Origin: Pseudoclavibacter sp. AY1F1
Lineage (GTDB): Bacteria > Actinomycetota > Actinomycetes > Actinomycetales > Microbacteriaceae
Assembly (NCBI RefSeq): GCF_002931075.1
Contig: NZ_PSTQ01000008.1
Span: 1 to 64,000 of the forward strand
Reading direction: 5' to 3'
DNA length: 64,000 bases
Part shown: piece after piece, positions 1 to 7,637 of the stretch
Numbering within the stretch: position 1 is the first letter of the stretch
Layout of the letters: every line of letters starts with the position of its first letter
Notes under the pieces: generated by a model
What the model was told of the DNA's origin: nothing
What the model saw: the letters and a program-made list of their open reading frames with translations, nothing else
Databases searched by the model: none
Translations under genes and position numbers: made by a program

Positions 1-18
1 GAGGGACGCGGGGCGGGG

Positions 19-861
19 CTAGTAGAGGAAGATCGGCAGCCAGGCGGGGTGGTGGGCGTGGACGATGACGAGGAACACGACGAGATCGAAGAGCAGGTGC
101 ACGCAGATGACGTACGTCAGCGACTTCGTCTTCGTGAAGATCCAGCCCTGGATGAGGGCGAACGGCAGCGTCAGAAGCGGTCCCCACGACTGGTAGCCGA
201 GTTCCCAGAGGAACGACACGAAGACGATCGATTGCAGCGCGTTGGCGACCCAGAATGGGAAGTGCCGGAGGAGGAGCGTGAAGACCGTGCAGATGAAGAG
301 CAGCTCGTCCCAGATGCCGACGAACCCGACCCCCACGAAGAGGCGCCCGATCTCGGACGCCGTGGAGACGGCTGGCCAGTTCTGGTAGACGCCTGACGTG
401 ATGAAGTAGAACGGCAGGATGATCCATCCGAGGACGAGGACCAGGCCGAGCCAGAGCTTCTCGAGCCGCGACCACGGGGTTCCGCGGCGTAGGGGGAAGC
501 GCACAGCGTGGTCCTTGTACACCCACCTCGAGATGGCGTACGGGACGGCGACGGCGAGCGAGAGCACCGCGCCCATCACGAAGATGTTGCCCCAGGAGAT
601 GTCGGCCTTCATCGAGTGCAGGCTGATGATGCCCATGCCGATTCCGATGAGCAGGAGGTCGCGGCCGAGGCCCCGATCTGCGGCGAACCCGAGGGCGATT
701 CCGGCGGCGAGCGGCAGATAGCCGAGGTTGTTCTCGAAGGCGAAGAGCACGGTGGCGCTGCAGACAACAAGGAGCGCCGCGAGAAGGTGCAGAAGCTTGA
801 CCCCCTGGGATGCACGTCGCGGGGTGTCGGTGACGGGCGGGTTCTGCGCTCGTTCGCTCAT
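19..861 (-). CDS. CPBP-like (Abi/CAAX-protease-type) integral membrane protein
   Basis: A 280-residue polytopic membrane protein with about eight hydrophobic segments after a short polar N-terminus. The C-terminal half has the layout of the CPBP (CAAX protease/bacteriocin-processing) family: a 'WDELLF' stretch where active members carry EExxxR, then a 'VHLLFDL' helix matching the distal conserved His/Asp motif. The glutamate pair is reduced to DE and the arginine is missing, so catalytic activity is doubtful. I chose the ATG at 861 (MSERAQ); a TTG seven codons upstream at 882 is also open. The family is known for intramembrane proteolysis and bacteriocin self-immunity; the role here is unknown. 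It is divergent from the betaine uptake operon, with a 485-bp gap between them. Confidence 0.6.
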   Translation of the reverse strand: MSERAQNPPVTDTPRRASQGVKLLHLLAALLVVCSATVLFAFENNLGYLPLAAGIALGFAADRGLGRDLLLIGIGMGIISLHSMKADISWGNIFVMGAVLSLAVAVPYAISRWVYKDHAVRFPLRRGTPWSRLEKLWLGLVLVLGWIILPFYFITSGVYQNWPAVSTASEIGRLFVGVGFVGIWDELLFICTVFTLLLRHFPFWVANALQSIVFVSFLWELGYQSWGPLLTLPFALIQGWIFTKTKSLTYVICVHLLFDLVVFLVIVHAHHPAWLPIFLY

Positions 862-1346
862 TCGCCTATCTTCGCAGGCCAAGTTGGACGGCCCATTTCA
901 CCGTTGAGGCCAAGTTGGCGGCCGAAATCTCGCCACCGATATAACGCTCCGGTAACTATCGCGGTATGCGCCACGATCCGCACGAGCGTAGGCGAGACGC
1001 TGGGTCGCGACCCGACAAATGCGCCGACTTTGGCGGAAAATCAAGCCTCTCAGGCGTTCCCCGGGGAATCCCCCTTGCTAGCGTTGACTCTCGGAGCAAT
1101 CGCCGCCACACCGGTTCGGCGCCGCGATTCCCCGCGAAAGACCATCCCGGAGCGCTTGATCCGCTGCCTCAGTGAGGCAATCTCGATCGGCAGCGCGCGC
1201 CCCGGGGCGACTACCTGCGCCCAATTGCAATTCTGGCGCGGTTTTCGCCCGGAACTCCGCCGCCTCCGCGACCGCCTCTCCTCGGAGGCTGCGTCGCGAT
1301 TCGCTGCGATCTTTCGCGTCCGATCCATCTACCGCAGGGAGAACGC
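862..1346. other. Long intergenic region upstream of proVWX
   Basis: No convincing gene lies in this 485-bp stretch. It holds two near-identical GGCCAAGTTGG direct repeats next to the left gene and a plausible plus-strand promoter (TTGGCG at 915-920, TATAAC at 940-945, spacer 19, longer than ideal). If that promoter is used, proV would have an untranslated leader of about 400 nt, long for this operon type. A ribosome-binding site (AGGGAG) precedes the proV GTG. I found no recognisable riboswitch fold by eye. Confidence 0.4.
877..924. repeat. Direct repeat GGCCAAGTTGG, 31 bp apart
   Basis: GGCCAAGTTGG occurs at 877-887 and 908-918; each copy is followed by (A)CGGCC. The 31-bp period is close to three helical turns, so two regulator molecules would bind on the same DNA face. 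It lies just upstream of the left-hand membrane protein gene. A regulatory role is inferred only. Confidence 0.4.
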
Positions 1347-2615
1347 GTGAACGACACAGCAGTGTCTGTGAAAGGCCTCACCAAGGTCTTCGGGCGCAAG
1401 CCCAAGGAAGCCGCGAAGCGTCTGAGCTCCGGAACGCCGAGATCTGAACTTGGCGCTGGAGTCACCGCGGCAGTCATCGACGCCACGTTCGATGTCAAGC
1501 AGGGCGAGATCTTCGTTGTCATGGGCCTGTCCGGCTCCGGCAAGTCCACCCTCATCCGCACCCTCAACGGTCTGCTCGAGCCCACGGCCGGCAGCATCGT
1601 CATCCACGGAACCGACCTCGCGACGGCCGACGCCGCGGAGGTTCGCAGTGTGCGCCAGAACCACGTCTCCATGGTGTTCCAGCACTTCGCGCTCTTCCCG
1701 CACCGCACGGTGCTCGAGAACGCTGCCTTCGGCCTCGAGGTGCAGGGTGTCCCCCGCGCCGAGCGCCTGGAGCGTGCCCGCAAGGTCCTCGACCGTGTGA
1801 GCCTCGGCCAGTGGGCAGACTCGCTCCCCTCCGAGCTGTCCGGTGGCATGCAGCAGCGTGTGGGCATCGCCCGCGCACTCACGGCCGAGACCGACATCCT
1901 GCTGATGGACGAAGCGTTCAGCGCGCTCGACCCGCTCATCCGGCGCGAAATGCAGGAAGAGCTTGTCGAGCTGCAGGCTGAGCTCGGCAAGACCATCATC
2001 TTCATCACGCACGACCTGAACGAGGCCATGTTCCTCGGTGACAGGATCGCCGTGATGCGCGACGGCGCCATCGTGCAGATCGGGACACCGGAGGAGATCC
2101 TCACCGACCCGGCAAACGACTACGTCGCCCAGTTCGTGCAGGATGTCGACCGTGCGCGTGTGCTCACGGCCGGCAGCGTCATGGAACCCGCCCGCGCAGT
2201 TGTCCCACAGAGCGCGGGACCCCGCGGCGCGCTTCGTGTCATGCGTGACACGCAGACAGGCGGAGCGTTCATCACCTCGACCGGCCGCAGGCTCGAAGGC
2301 GCTGTCATCGACCGCCACGTCATGCGCCTCGTGAAGGACGGCCAGCCCGACCTCGCGAGCGCCATCAAGCGAGACATCGCCATGGTCTCCCCGGAGACAC
2401 CCCTCTCCGACCTGTTCGAGCTGTCGGTCGACTCGACGCTGCCGATCGCGGTTGTCGACGAGAACCAGCGCCTCCTCGGCGTCGTGCCGCGCGTCACGAT
2501 CCTCGCGTCGCTCGCGAACGTGCCGAGCACAACGGGCCTGCTCCCGATCATCGACCCCGTCACGAGCGTCAGCCCGGCGGACATCGCAGAGACTCTCGAA
2601 GGGAGCCACGCATGA
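1347..2615 (+). CDS. proV: Glycine betaine/proline ABC transporter ATPase with CBS domains
   Basis: A 422-residue ATPase of the OpuA/ProV family that energises uptake of glycine betaine or related osmolytes. Visible motifs: Walker A GLSGSGKST at residues 60-68, Q-loop near 112, ABC signature LSGGMQQR at 164-171, Walker B ILLMDEAFSALD at 184-195. The C-terminal ~130 residues form a CBS pair, known in OpuA to sense ionic strength. The start is GTG, with AGGGAG about 6 bp upstream. The last codons overlap proW by 4 bp (ATGA), so the two are translationally coupled. An insertion-like stretch after residue 15 (KPKEAAKRL) is normal for actinobacterial ProV. Confidence 0.93.
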   Translation: MNDTAVSVKGLTKVFGRKPKEAAKRLSSGTPRSELGAGVTAAVIDATFDVKQGEIFVVMGLSGSGKSTLIRTLNGLLEPTAGSIVIHGTDLATADAAEVRSVRQNHVSMVFQHFALFPHRTVLENAAFGLEVQGVPRAERLERARKVLDRVSLGQWADSLPSELSGGMQQRVGIARALTAETDILLMDEAFSALDPLIRREMQEELVELQAELGKTIIFITHDLNEAMFLGDRIAVMRDGAIVQIGTPEEILTDPANDYVAQFVQDVDRARVLTAGSVMEPARAVVPQSAGPRGALRVMRDTQTGGAFITSTGRRLEGAVIDRHVMRLVKDGQPDLASAIKRDIAMVSPETPLSDLFELSVDSTLPIAVVDENQRLLGVVPRVTILASLANVPSTTGLLPIIDPVTSVSPADIAETLEGSHA

Positions 2616-3589
2616 TCGCGGCCACCGCACTCACGACCCTGCCAGCCACGTTCCGCTTGCCCCTCGGTGAGGGCGCTGAGGCCGTCGTCGATTGGCTGAC
2701 CACCGCGCTCTCCGGCCTGTTCGCGATCATCCGCACGATCTTCCAGGGCATGTACGAGGGCGTCTACTGGGTGCTCGAGACTCCGCCGTTCTGGGCGATC
2801 CTCGTCGTCGTCGTCGCGATCGCGTTCTTCGCGAAGGGCTGGAAGCTCGCCGTCGGCAGCCTCATCGGCTTCCTGATCATCGTGGGCGTCAACCAGTGGG
2901 AGAACGCCATGGCGACGCTCGCGCTTGTGCTCGTCGCGAGCCTCTTGGCGATCCTCTTCAGCATCCCGCTCGGCATCTGGGCCGCGAAGTCGGACGCCGC
3001 CTCGAGCGCGATCAAGCCGGTGCTCGACTTCATGCAGACCATGCCAGCATTTGTGTACCTGATTCCGGCACTCATCCTCTTCCGCGTCGGCGTCGTGCCA
3101 GGCATCGTGGCGACGATCATCTTCGCCATGGCGCCAGGCGTGCGCATGACGGAGCTCGGCATCCGCGGCGTGGATAAAGAAGTGGTCGAGGCCGGCCGTG
3201 CGTTCGGCGCGACCCCTGGCCGCATCCTCCGCCAGATCCAGCTTCCCCTCGCGATGCCGTCGATCATGGCCGGCGTCAACCAGGTCATCATGCTCGCGCT
3301 CTCGATGGTGGTCATCGCCGGCATGGTCGGTGCTGGCGGACTTGGCGCCGCCGTGGTGCAGAGCCTCAACCGAATCGACGTGGCGCTCGGCTTCGAAGCG
3401 GGCATCTCAGTGGTCATCCTCGCAATGTTCCTCGACCGCGTGACGGCCGCCTTCGCCGGTCAGAAGCGGCGGGTTCCCTCGTTCCTCCGCTCGAAGCGCA
3501 CCCAGCAGCGTGAAGCGGTCGGCGATGTCGAGCGGGTCGACACGACATCGACGCCCACTCGGGCTCCGGTAGCAGCCGGCTCCGCCTGA
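2612..3589 (+). CDS. proW: Glycine betaine/proline ABC transporter permease
   Basis: A 325-residue permease of the BPD-transport type forming the membrane channel of the betaine importer. It has six or seven hydrophobic segments and the EAA-loop signature region around 'EAGRAFGATPGRILRQIQLPLAMPS' (given in part: EAGRAFGATP then RQIQLPLA), which docks onto ProV. The N-terminus has an extra amphipathic and hydrophobic stretch, as in E. coli ProW. It overlaps proV by 4 bp and is followed by proX after 44 bp. A polar C-terminal tail of about 50 residues rich in R, T and A has no recognised function. Confidence 0.92.
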   Translation: MIAATALTTLPATFRLPLGEGAEAVVDWLTTALSGLFAIIRTIFQGMYEGVYWVLETPPFWAILVVVVAIAFFAKGWKLAVGSLIGFLIIVGVNQWENAMATLALVLVASLLAILFSIPLGIWAAKSDAASSAIKPVLDFMQTMPAFVYLIPALILFRVGVVPGIVATIIFAMAPGVRMTELGIRGVDKEVVEAGRAFGATPGRILRQIQLPLAMPSIMAGVNQVIMLALSMVVIAGMVGAGGLGAAVVQSLNRIDVALGFEAGISVVILAMFLDRVTAAFAGQKRRVPSFLRSKRTQQREAVGDVERVDTTSTPTRAPVAAGSA

Positions 3590-3633
3590 TCCTCAGATTT
3601 CAACTCCCACACACCAGAAACGAAAGGACGCAC

Positions 3634-4530
3634 ATGCGTACCAAGAAACGAATCATCACCGGGATCGCGGCGGCTTCCGCTGCCGCACTCGCCCTCACCG
3701 GATGCGCAGGCGACACCGCCGCGGAGACGCTCGAGAACGGCGACCAGGCCGACGTCACGATCGCCGTGTTCAACGGTTGGGACGAGGGCATCGCCGCGTC
3801 CGAGCTGTGGAAGGCGATCCTCACGGAGCAGGGCTACGACGTGGAGCTCGAGTATGCGGACCCAGCTCCCGTCTTCTCCGGCCTCTCGACGGGCGACTAC
3901 GACGTGACGCTCGACACGTGGCTGCCGATCACGCACTCCGACTTCGTCGAGGAGTACGGCGACAACATGGTGGATCTCGGCGCCTGGAACGACGAGGCTT
4001 CGCTGACCATCGCCGTCAACGAGGACTCCCCCATCACGTCGCTCGATGAGCTCGCTGGTGCCGCCGACCAGTTCGGCAACACGATCATCGGCATCGAGCC
4101 GGGTGCTGGCCTCACGCGCATCACGCAGGACGACGTCATCCCCGGCTACGGCCTCGAGGGACTGAACTACCAGACCTCGTCCACCGCCGCGATGCTCACC
4201 GAGCTGCAGACGGCGACGAACAACGGCGAGAACATCGTCGTGACGCTGTGGCGCCCGCACTGGGCCTACGACGCGTTCCCCGTCCGCGACCTTGAGGACC
4301 CCAAGGGCCTGCTGGGTGATGCCGAGGGCATCCACTCGTACGGCAAGCTCGACTTCGAGGAGACCCACCCGACGTTCGCGGGTTGGCTGAAGAACTTCAA
4401 GATGGACTCCGAGCAGCTCTACTCGCTCGAGAACCTCATGTTCAACGAGAACGACACCGACGACTACGGCCCCATCGTCGAGCAGTGGATCTCCGAGAAC
4501 CAGGAGTACGTGGACTCGCTCACCGCGTAG
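3634..4530 (+). CDS. proX: Glycine betaine-binding lipoprotein
   Basis: A 298-residue substrate-binding protein (OpuAC family). The N-terminus is a lipoprotein signal: positively charged MRTKKR, hydrophobic core, then lipobox LTGC with the lipid-modified cysteine at residue 24. The mature part shows the family's aromatic-rich ligand-site segments (FNGWDEG, DTWLPITH, LWRPHWAYD), consistent with cation-pi binding of quaternary ammonium compounds. It captures betaine outside the membrane and delivers it to ProW/ProV. An AAAGGA ribosome-binding site precedes the ATG. A strong hairpin terminator follows 18 bp after the stop. Confidence 0.93.
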   Translation: MRTKKRIITGIAAASAAALALTGCAGDTAAETLENGDQADVTIAVFNGWDEGIAASELWKAILTEQGYDVELEYADPAPVFSGLSTGDYDVTLDTWLPITHSDFVEEYGDNMVDLGAWNDEASLTIAVNEDSPITSLDELAGAADQFGNTIIGIEPGAGLTRITQDDVIPGYGLEGLNYQTSSTAAMLTELQTATNNGENIVVTLWRPHWAYDAFPVRDLEDPKGLLGDAEGIHSYGKLDFEETHPTFAGWLKNFKMDSEQLYSLENLMFNENDTDDYGPIVEQWISENQEYVDSLTA

Positions 4531-4547
4531 TTCCCACGCTGCAGTGA

Positions 4548-4582
4548 AAGAGGCGGGCTGCTCCTGGAGCAGCCCGCCTCTT
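4548..4582. terminator. Bidirectional hairpin terminator between proX and the antiporter gene
   Basis: Perfect inverted repeat with arms beginning AAGAGGCGGGCTGC and ending GCAGCCCGCCTCTT. It lies between the convergent proX and Na+/H+ antiporter genes, so it can stop transcription from both sides. The tail has only a short T run. Confidence 0.8.
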
Positions 4583-4596
4583 GGCGTCCCGGTCGG

Positions 4597-6315
4597 TCAG
4601 GCGATGCGCCCCTGCTGCGCCATGCGCGCCATGTCGGTGTCGATGACCATCTGCGCGTACTCGAGGGTCTCTGACGTGTACTGACCGGATGCACGAGCCA
4701 GGAGCATCGCACCCTGCTCGGCTTCCAGCATGAGACGGTAGAGCTCGCTGCGCTGAGCGAATTCGGAGCCGGGCTCGGCCGCGAGGTTCCCGACGAAGGA
4801 GTTGGCGAGTTCGCGGCGTCGCGCGAGCGTGTAGTCGACGAACTGGGGGTCGAACTTCTCACCGTCGGCACTCACGAGCTCTGGGTTCCGCAGCGCATCT
4901 TCGCCGGCCGAGACGATGACATCGGTAATCGCGGCGACCTCGCGCAGGCGGGCTACCTCATCGGGCCCTGGCACGCGCAGGACGCGGATGACCCACGGCA
5001 GGGTCCCGCCCATGCCGAGCAGCGAGACGATCGCGACGGTGAAGGCGATGAGGATGAGTTCTGCGCGGAAGGGCACGTCAAGTGGCAGCGACTGCGCGGC
5101 CGCGAGCGTGACGACCCCGCGCATCCCCGACCAGGCCAGCACGGCTCCGCCTCGCCAGCCGAGACCCTCTCGCGCCAGCGTCTCCCAGTCGGAACGTTGG
5201 TTCTCGATGCGGCGCTGGATGCCGCTTCGTCGTTTCTCGCTCGCCCGCGCCACCATCTCCGGCGAGTCGATGTTGGCGAGGAAGTCGTCTGCCTTGTCGA
5301 GGAGACCGACGGCGCGGCGCTGCTCGAGCCGCAGGGAGATGACAAGCGGCACGATGAAGAGTGCGCGCAGCACGGTGAGGGCGACGACGACGAGCAGGCC
5401 GATGCCGACACCGGCCCACACGTCGAGGCCTGCTTTCTCAACGTTCTCGATGATCCCCGAGATCTGCAGTCCCATGACGAGGAAGACGCCGTTCTCGAGC
5501 AGCAGCTGGATGGTGCGCCAGTTCATGCGCTCACTGATGCGGTCCTGCGCGCTGAGGTGTCGGGCGGACTTGTACCCCGTCACGAGACCGGCGACGACGA
5601 CCGCGAGCACCCCGGATGCGTGGATCGACTCTGCGGGCAGGAACGCCAGGAACGGCACGACAAACGAGATGGCGGTCGTGAGGGTTGGCTGGTTGATGCG
5701 CGAGCGCGCCCAGACGGTCGCGAGGCCAACCGCGACGCCGATGATGATCGCGGCGAAGACGGCGAAGGCGAAGTCGCCGACGATCTCCACGAAGCTGAAC
5801 GATCCGGCGATGGCGGCCACTGCGGAGCGCAGCAGGACGAGGGCTGTCGCGTCGTTGACGAGCCCCTCCCCCTCGAGCACCGTGACGAGCTTGGACGGCA
5901 GCCCGAGGCGCTTCCCGATCGACGTGGCGGCGACGGCGTCTGGCGGGCTCACGACGGCCCCGAGGGCGATCGCCGCCGCGAGGGGCAGCCCGGGGAGCAG
6001 CCACGTCAGCAGGAACCCGACGAGCACCGCGGAGATCACGACAAGCACGACCGAGAGGCCGGTTATGGCGCGCAAGTTGCGCCTGAAGTCGGTGACTGGG
6101 ACGTTCACCGCTGCGGCGTACAGGATGGGTGGCAGGACGACGGCCAAGATCAGTTCCGGCTCGATCTCGATCTCGGGGAGCCCCGGGACGTAGCTCAAGA
6201 CGACGCCGAGGATGACCAGGAGGATGGGCGCGGCGACGCCGATCTTGGTTGCGAGCCAGGTCCCGCCGACGACGAGGAGGACGCCGACAACGAGCAGCGG
6301 AGCGATGGATTCCAT
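4597..6315 (-). CDS. CPA1-family Na+/H+ antiporter
   Basis: A 572-residue cation/proton antiporter with 12-13 predicted membrane helices in the first ~430 residues and a soluble C-terminal tail. Diagnostic CPA1 motifs are present: PPDA at residues 124-127 and 'EGEGLVNDATALV' around 148-160, whose Asn-Asp pair (154-155) forms the ion-binding site. The family exports Na+ (or K+) in exchange for H+, supporting pH and salt homeostasis. The cytoplasmic segment near residues 330-380 is charged and helical, as in YjcE/NhaP-type proteins. It is convergent with proX, and association with osmolyte uptake genes suggests salt adaptation; the exact cation cannot be read from sequence. Confidence 0.88.
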   Translation of the reverse strand: MESIAPLLVVGVLLVVGGTWLATKIGVAAPILLVILGVVLSYVPGLPEIEIEPELILAVVLPPILYAAAVNVPVTDFRRNLRAITGLSVVLVVISAVLVGFLLTWLLPGLPLAAAIALGAVVSPPDAVAATSIGKRLGLPSKLVTVLEGEGLVNDATALVLLRSAVAAIAGSFSFVEIVGDFAFAVFAAIIIGVAVGLATVWARSRINQPTLTTAISFVVPFLAFLPAESIHASGVLAVVVAGLVTGYKSARHLSAQDRISERMNWRTIQLLLENGVFLVMGLQISGIIENVEKAGLDVWAGVGIGLLVVVALTVLRALFIVPLVISLRLEQRRAVGLLDKADDFLANIDSPEMVARASEKRRSGIQRRIENQRSDWETLAREGLGWRGGAVLAWSGMRGVVTLAAAQSLPLDVPFRAELILIAFTVAIVSLLGMGGTLPWVIRVLRVPGPDEVARLREVAAITDVIVSAGEDALRNPELVSADGEKFDPQFVDYTLARRRELANSFVGNLAAEPGSEFAQRSELYRLMLEAEQGAMLLARASGQYTSETLEYAQMVIDTDMARMAQQGRIA

Positions 6316-6324
6316 CCGAGGATG

Positions 6325-6969
6325 CTAACCCGAAACGAGCACCGAATCCCGACCAACTGGTTGGCGAAGCATCGTTCGCATCTTTTCGGGTGCAACCTTG
6401 CGGGAATCACTGAAGTAGATCTCGTGGTGCCGACCCGTCATGTGCAACCCCTGTGCCGGGATGAACTCGTCGTGCAGGCGAGCCAGGGTGGGCCCCTCAT
6501 CGTCGTACGAGCCGCGGTGCATGGTCTGCACAACCAGCCCTTCCTCGAGCGGCTCGAAGCGCACCCGATCGAGCCAGCTTGGCGACTTCTTCGCCGCCAC
6601 CCTTGCGACGGCCTCGTTGAATCGATGCTCGTCGATCCAGTCGGGCGTCATGAGCAGGAGCGTCCAGTTCCACCGCGACTTGTCGCGGGCATCCGTGAAC
6701 GTCGCCATGTCGTCCGACCACCAGAGCCCCTCGAGCGGCATGACCGTGTAGTCGCGACCGAGTTCCTGCTTGCTCGCGAACTTCAACAAGTACGCCACCG
6801 GGTAGAGCGCCTCGACGGCGTTCGTGAACTCCGTCGACGTATTCGGGTCGCCGTACCCGTCGACCATGAGGTACTGGAGCGGTGGCACCTCGACCACGCG
6901 GAATTCGCCGCTCTTCGCCTGGTAGCAGTCGAGCTCCTTCTTGAAGTCGATCTTGGAGGCGCCGGTCAC
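6325..6969 (-). CDS. GyrI-like small-molecule-binding domain protein
   Basis: A 214-residue soluble protein resembling the GyrI-like/SOUL small-molecule-binding fold found at the C-terminus of AraC/MerR regulators and as stand-alone proteins. Conserved-looking segments: 'VEVPPLQYLMVDGYGDPN' near the N-terminus, 'GLWWSD' in the middle and a C-terminal 'HHEIYFSDSRK'. It has no DNA-binding domain, so it is probably a ligand-binding or hydrolase-like stand-alone member. The start is GTG and overlaps the end of the HAD gene by 4 bp (GTGA), making it the last gene of the GH1-HAD operon. Ligand unknown. Confidence 0.75.
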   Translation of the reverse strand: MTGASKIDFKKELDCYQAKSGEFRVVEVPPLQYLMVDGYGDPNTSTEFTNAVEALYPVAYLLKFASKQELGRDYTVMPLEGLWWSDDMATFTDARDKSRWNWTLLLMTPDWIDEHRFNEAVARVAAKKSPSWLDRVRFEPLEEGLVVQTMHRGSYDDEGPTLARLHDEFIPAQGLHMTGRHHEIYFSDSRKVAPEKMRTMLRQPVGRDSVLVSG

Positions 6970-7637
6970 ACCGCTCCCTGACGAGCGCGGATGCGCTCGG
7001 GAAGCTCAGCCATGCGCTCGAACGTCTCCGCCCCCGCATCCTCGAGCCAGGCGCGCGGCGTGAGCCCCCCGGCGAAGCCGTAGGCGTGCATCCCCGCAGC
7101 AACCGCGGCCTGCACGCCGTACTTGCTGTCTTCGACGACGACGCACATCTCGGGGTCGACGCCCAGACGCTCGGCGGCGTGTAGGAACAGATCGGGTGCC
7201 GGCTTCCCGTGCTGGACTTCTGTCGCGCTGAAGATGCGCCCCTCGAAGCGCGGGTAGAGACCCGTGTGACCAAGCGTCTTGCTGAGCTTCGTGTGGTCGC
7301 CGCTCGACGCGACGCAGCTCGCGAGGCCGAGCTCATCCTGAATAACTGCGAGCGCCTCCGGGAGGCCCTCGACCGCCGTCAGCTCCGTGTCGAACGCCCG
7401 GAAGAGCGTCTCACGCTGAAGGTCGAACCACCCCTCTGGCACGGGACGCCCGAGCCCTTCCTGCAGCTTCTTCTCGAAGGTCGCCTGCGACGTGCCGAGG
7501 AAGCGAGACACGTGCTCGTCCTGCGTGAGGTCCCAGCCGAGCTCCGCGAGCATCTGCCGCTCGATGCGCACGGCGAGCACCTCACTGTCGACGAGCACTC
7601 CGTCACAGTCGAAGATGACGAGTTCGACGACGCTCAT
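6966..7637 (-). CDS. HAD-superfamily phosphatase (beta-phosphoglucomutase/YniC-like)
   Basis: A 223-residue HAD subfamily IA hydrolase. Motif I FDCDGVLVDSE sits at the N-terminus (nucleophile Asp, second Asp general acid), a four-helix cap follows, motif II is near 'VASSGD', motif III lysine in 'HGKPAPD', and motif IV 'VVEDSKYG' completes the Mg2+ site. Such enzymes act on sugar phosphates or as phosphoglucomutases. Position directly downstream of a beta-glucosidase with an ATGA overlap supports a role in sugar-phosphate handling, but substrate is not determined by sequence alone. Confidence 0.85.
   Translation of the reverse strand: MSVVELVIFDCDGVLVDSEVLAVRIERQMLAELGWDLTQDEHVSRFLGTSQATFEKKLQEGLGRPVPEGWFDLQRETLFRAFDTELTAVEGLPEALAVIQDELGLASCVASSGDHTKLSKTLGHTGLYPRFEGRIFSATEVQHGKPAPDLFLHAAERLGVDPEMCVVVEDSKYGVQAAVAAGMHAYGFAGGLTPRAWLEDAGAETFERMAELPERIRARQGAV

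Noticed and set aside
862-1346. A riboswitch or small ORF upstream of proV
   Set aside because: No fold or covariation could be judged from one sequence, and the short open frames lack start sites and domain signals.
5197-6981. A 594-codon plus-strand frame opposite the antiporter
   Set aside because: Very acidic/His-rich shadow composition typical of antisense frames in GC-rich genes; it lies exactly opposite conserved CPA1 coding sequence.
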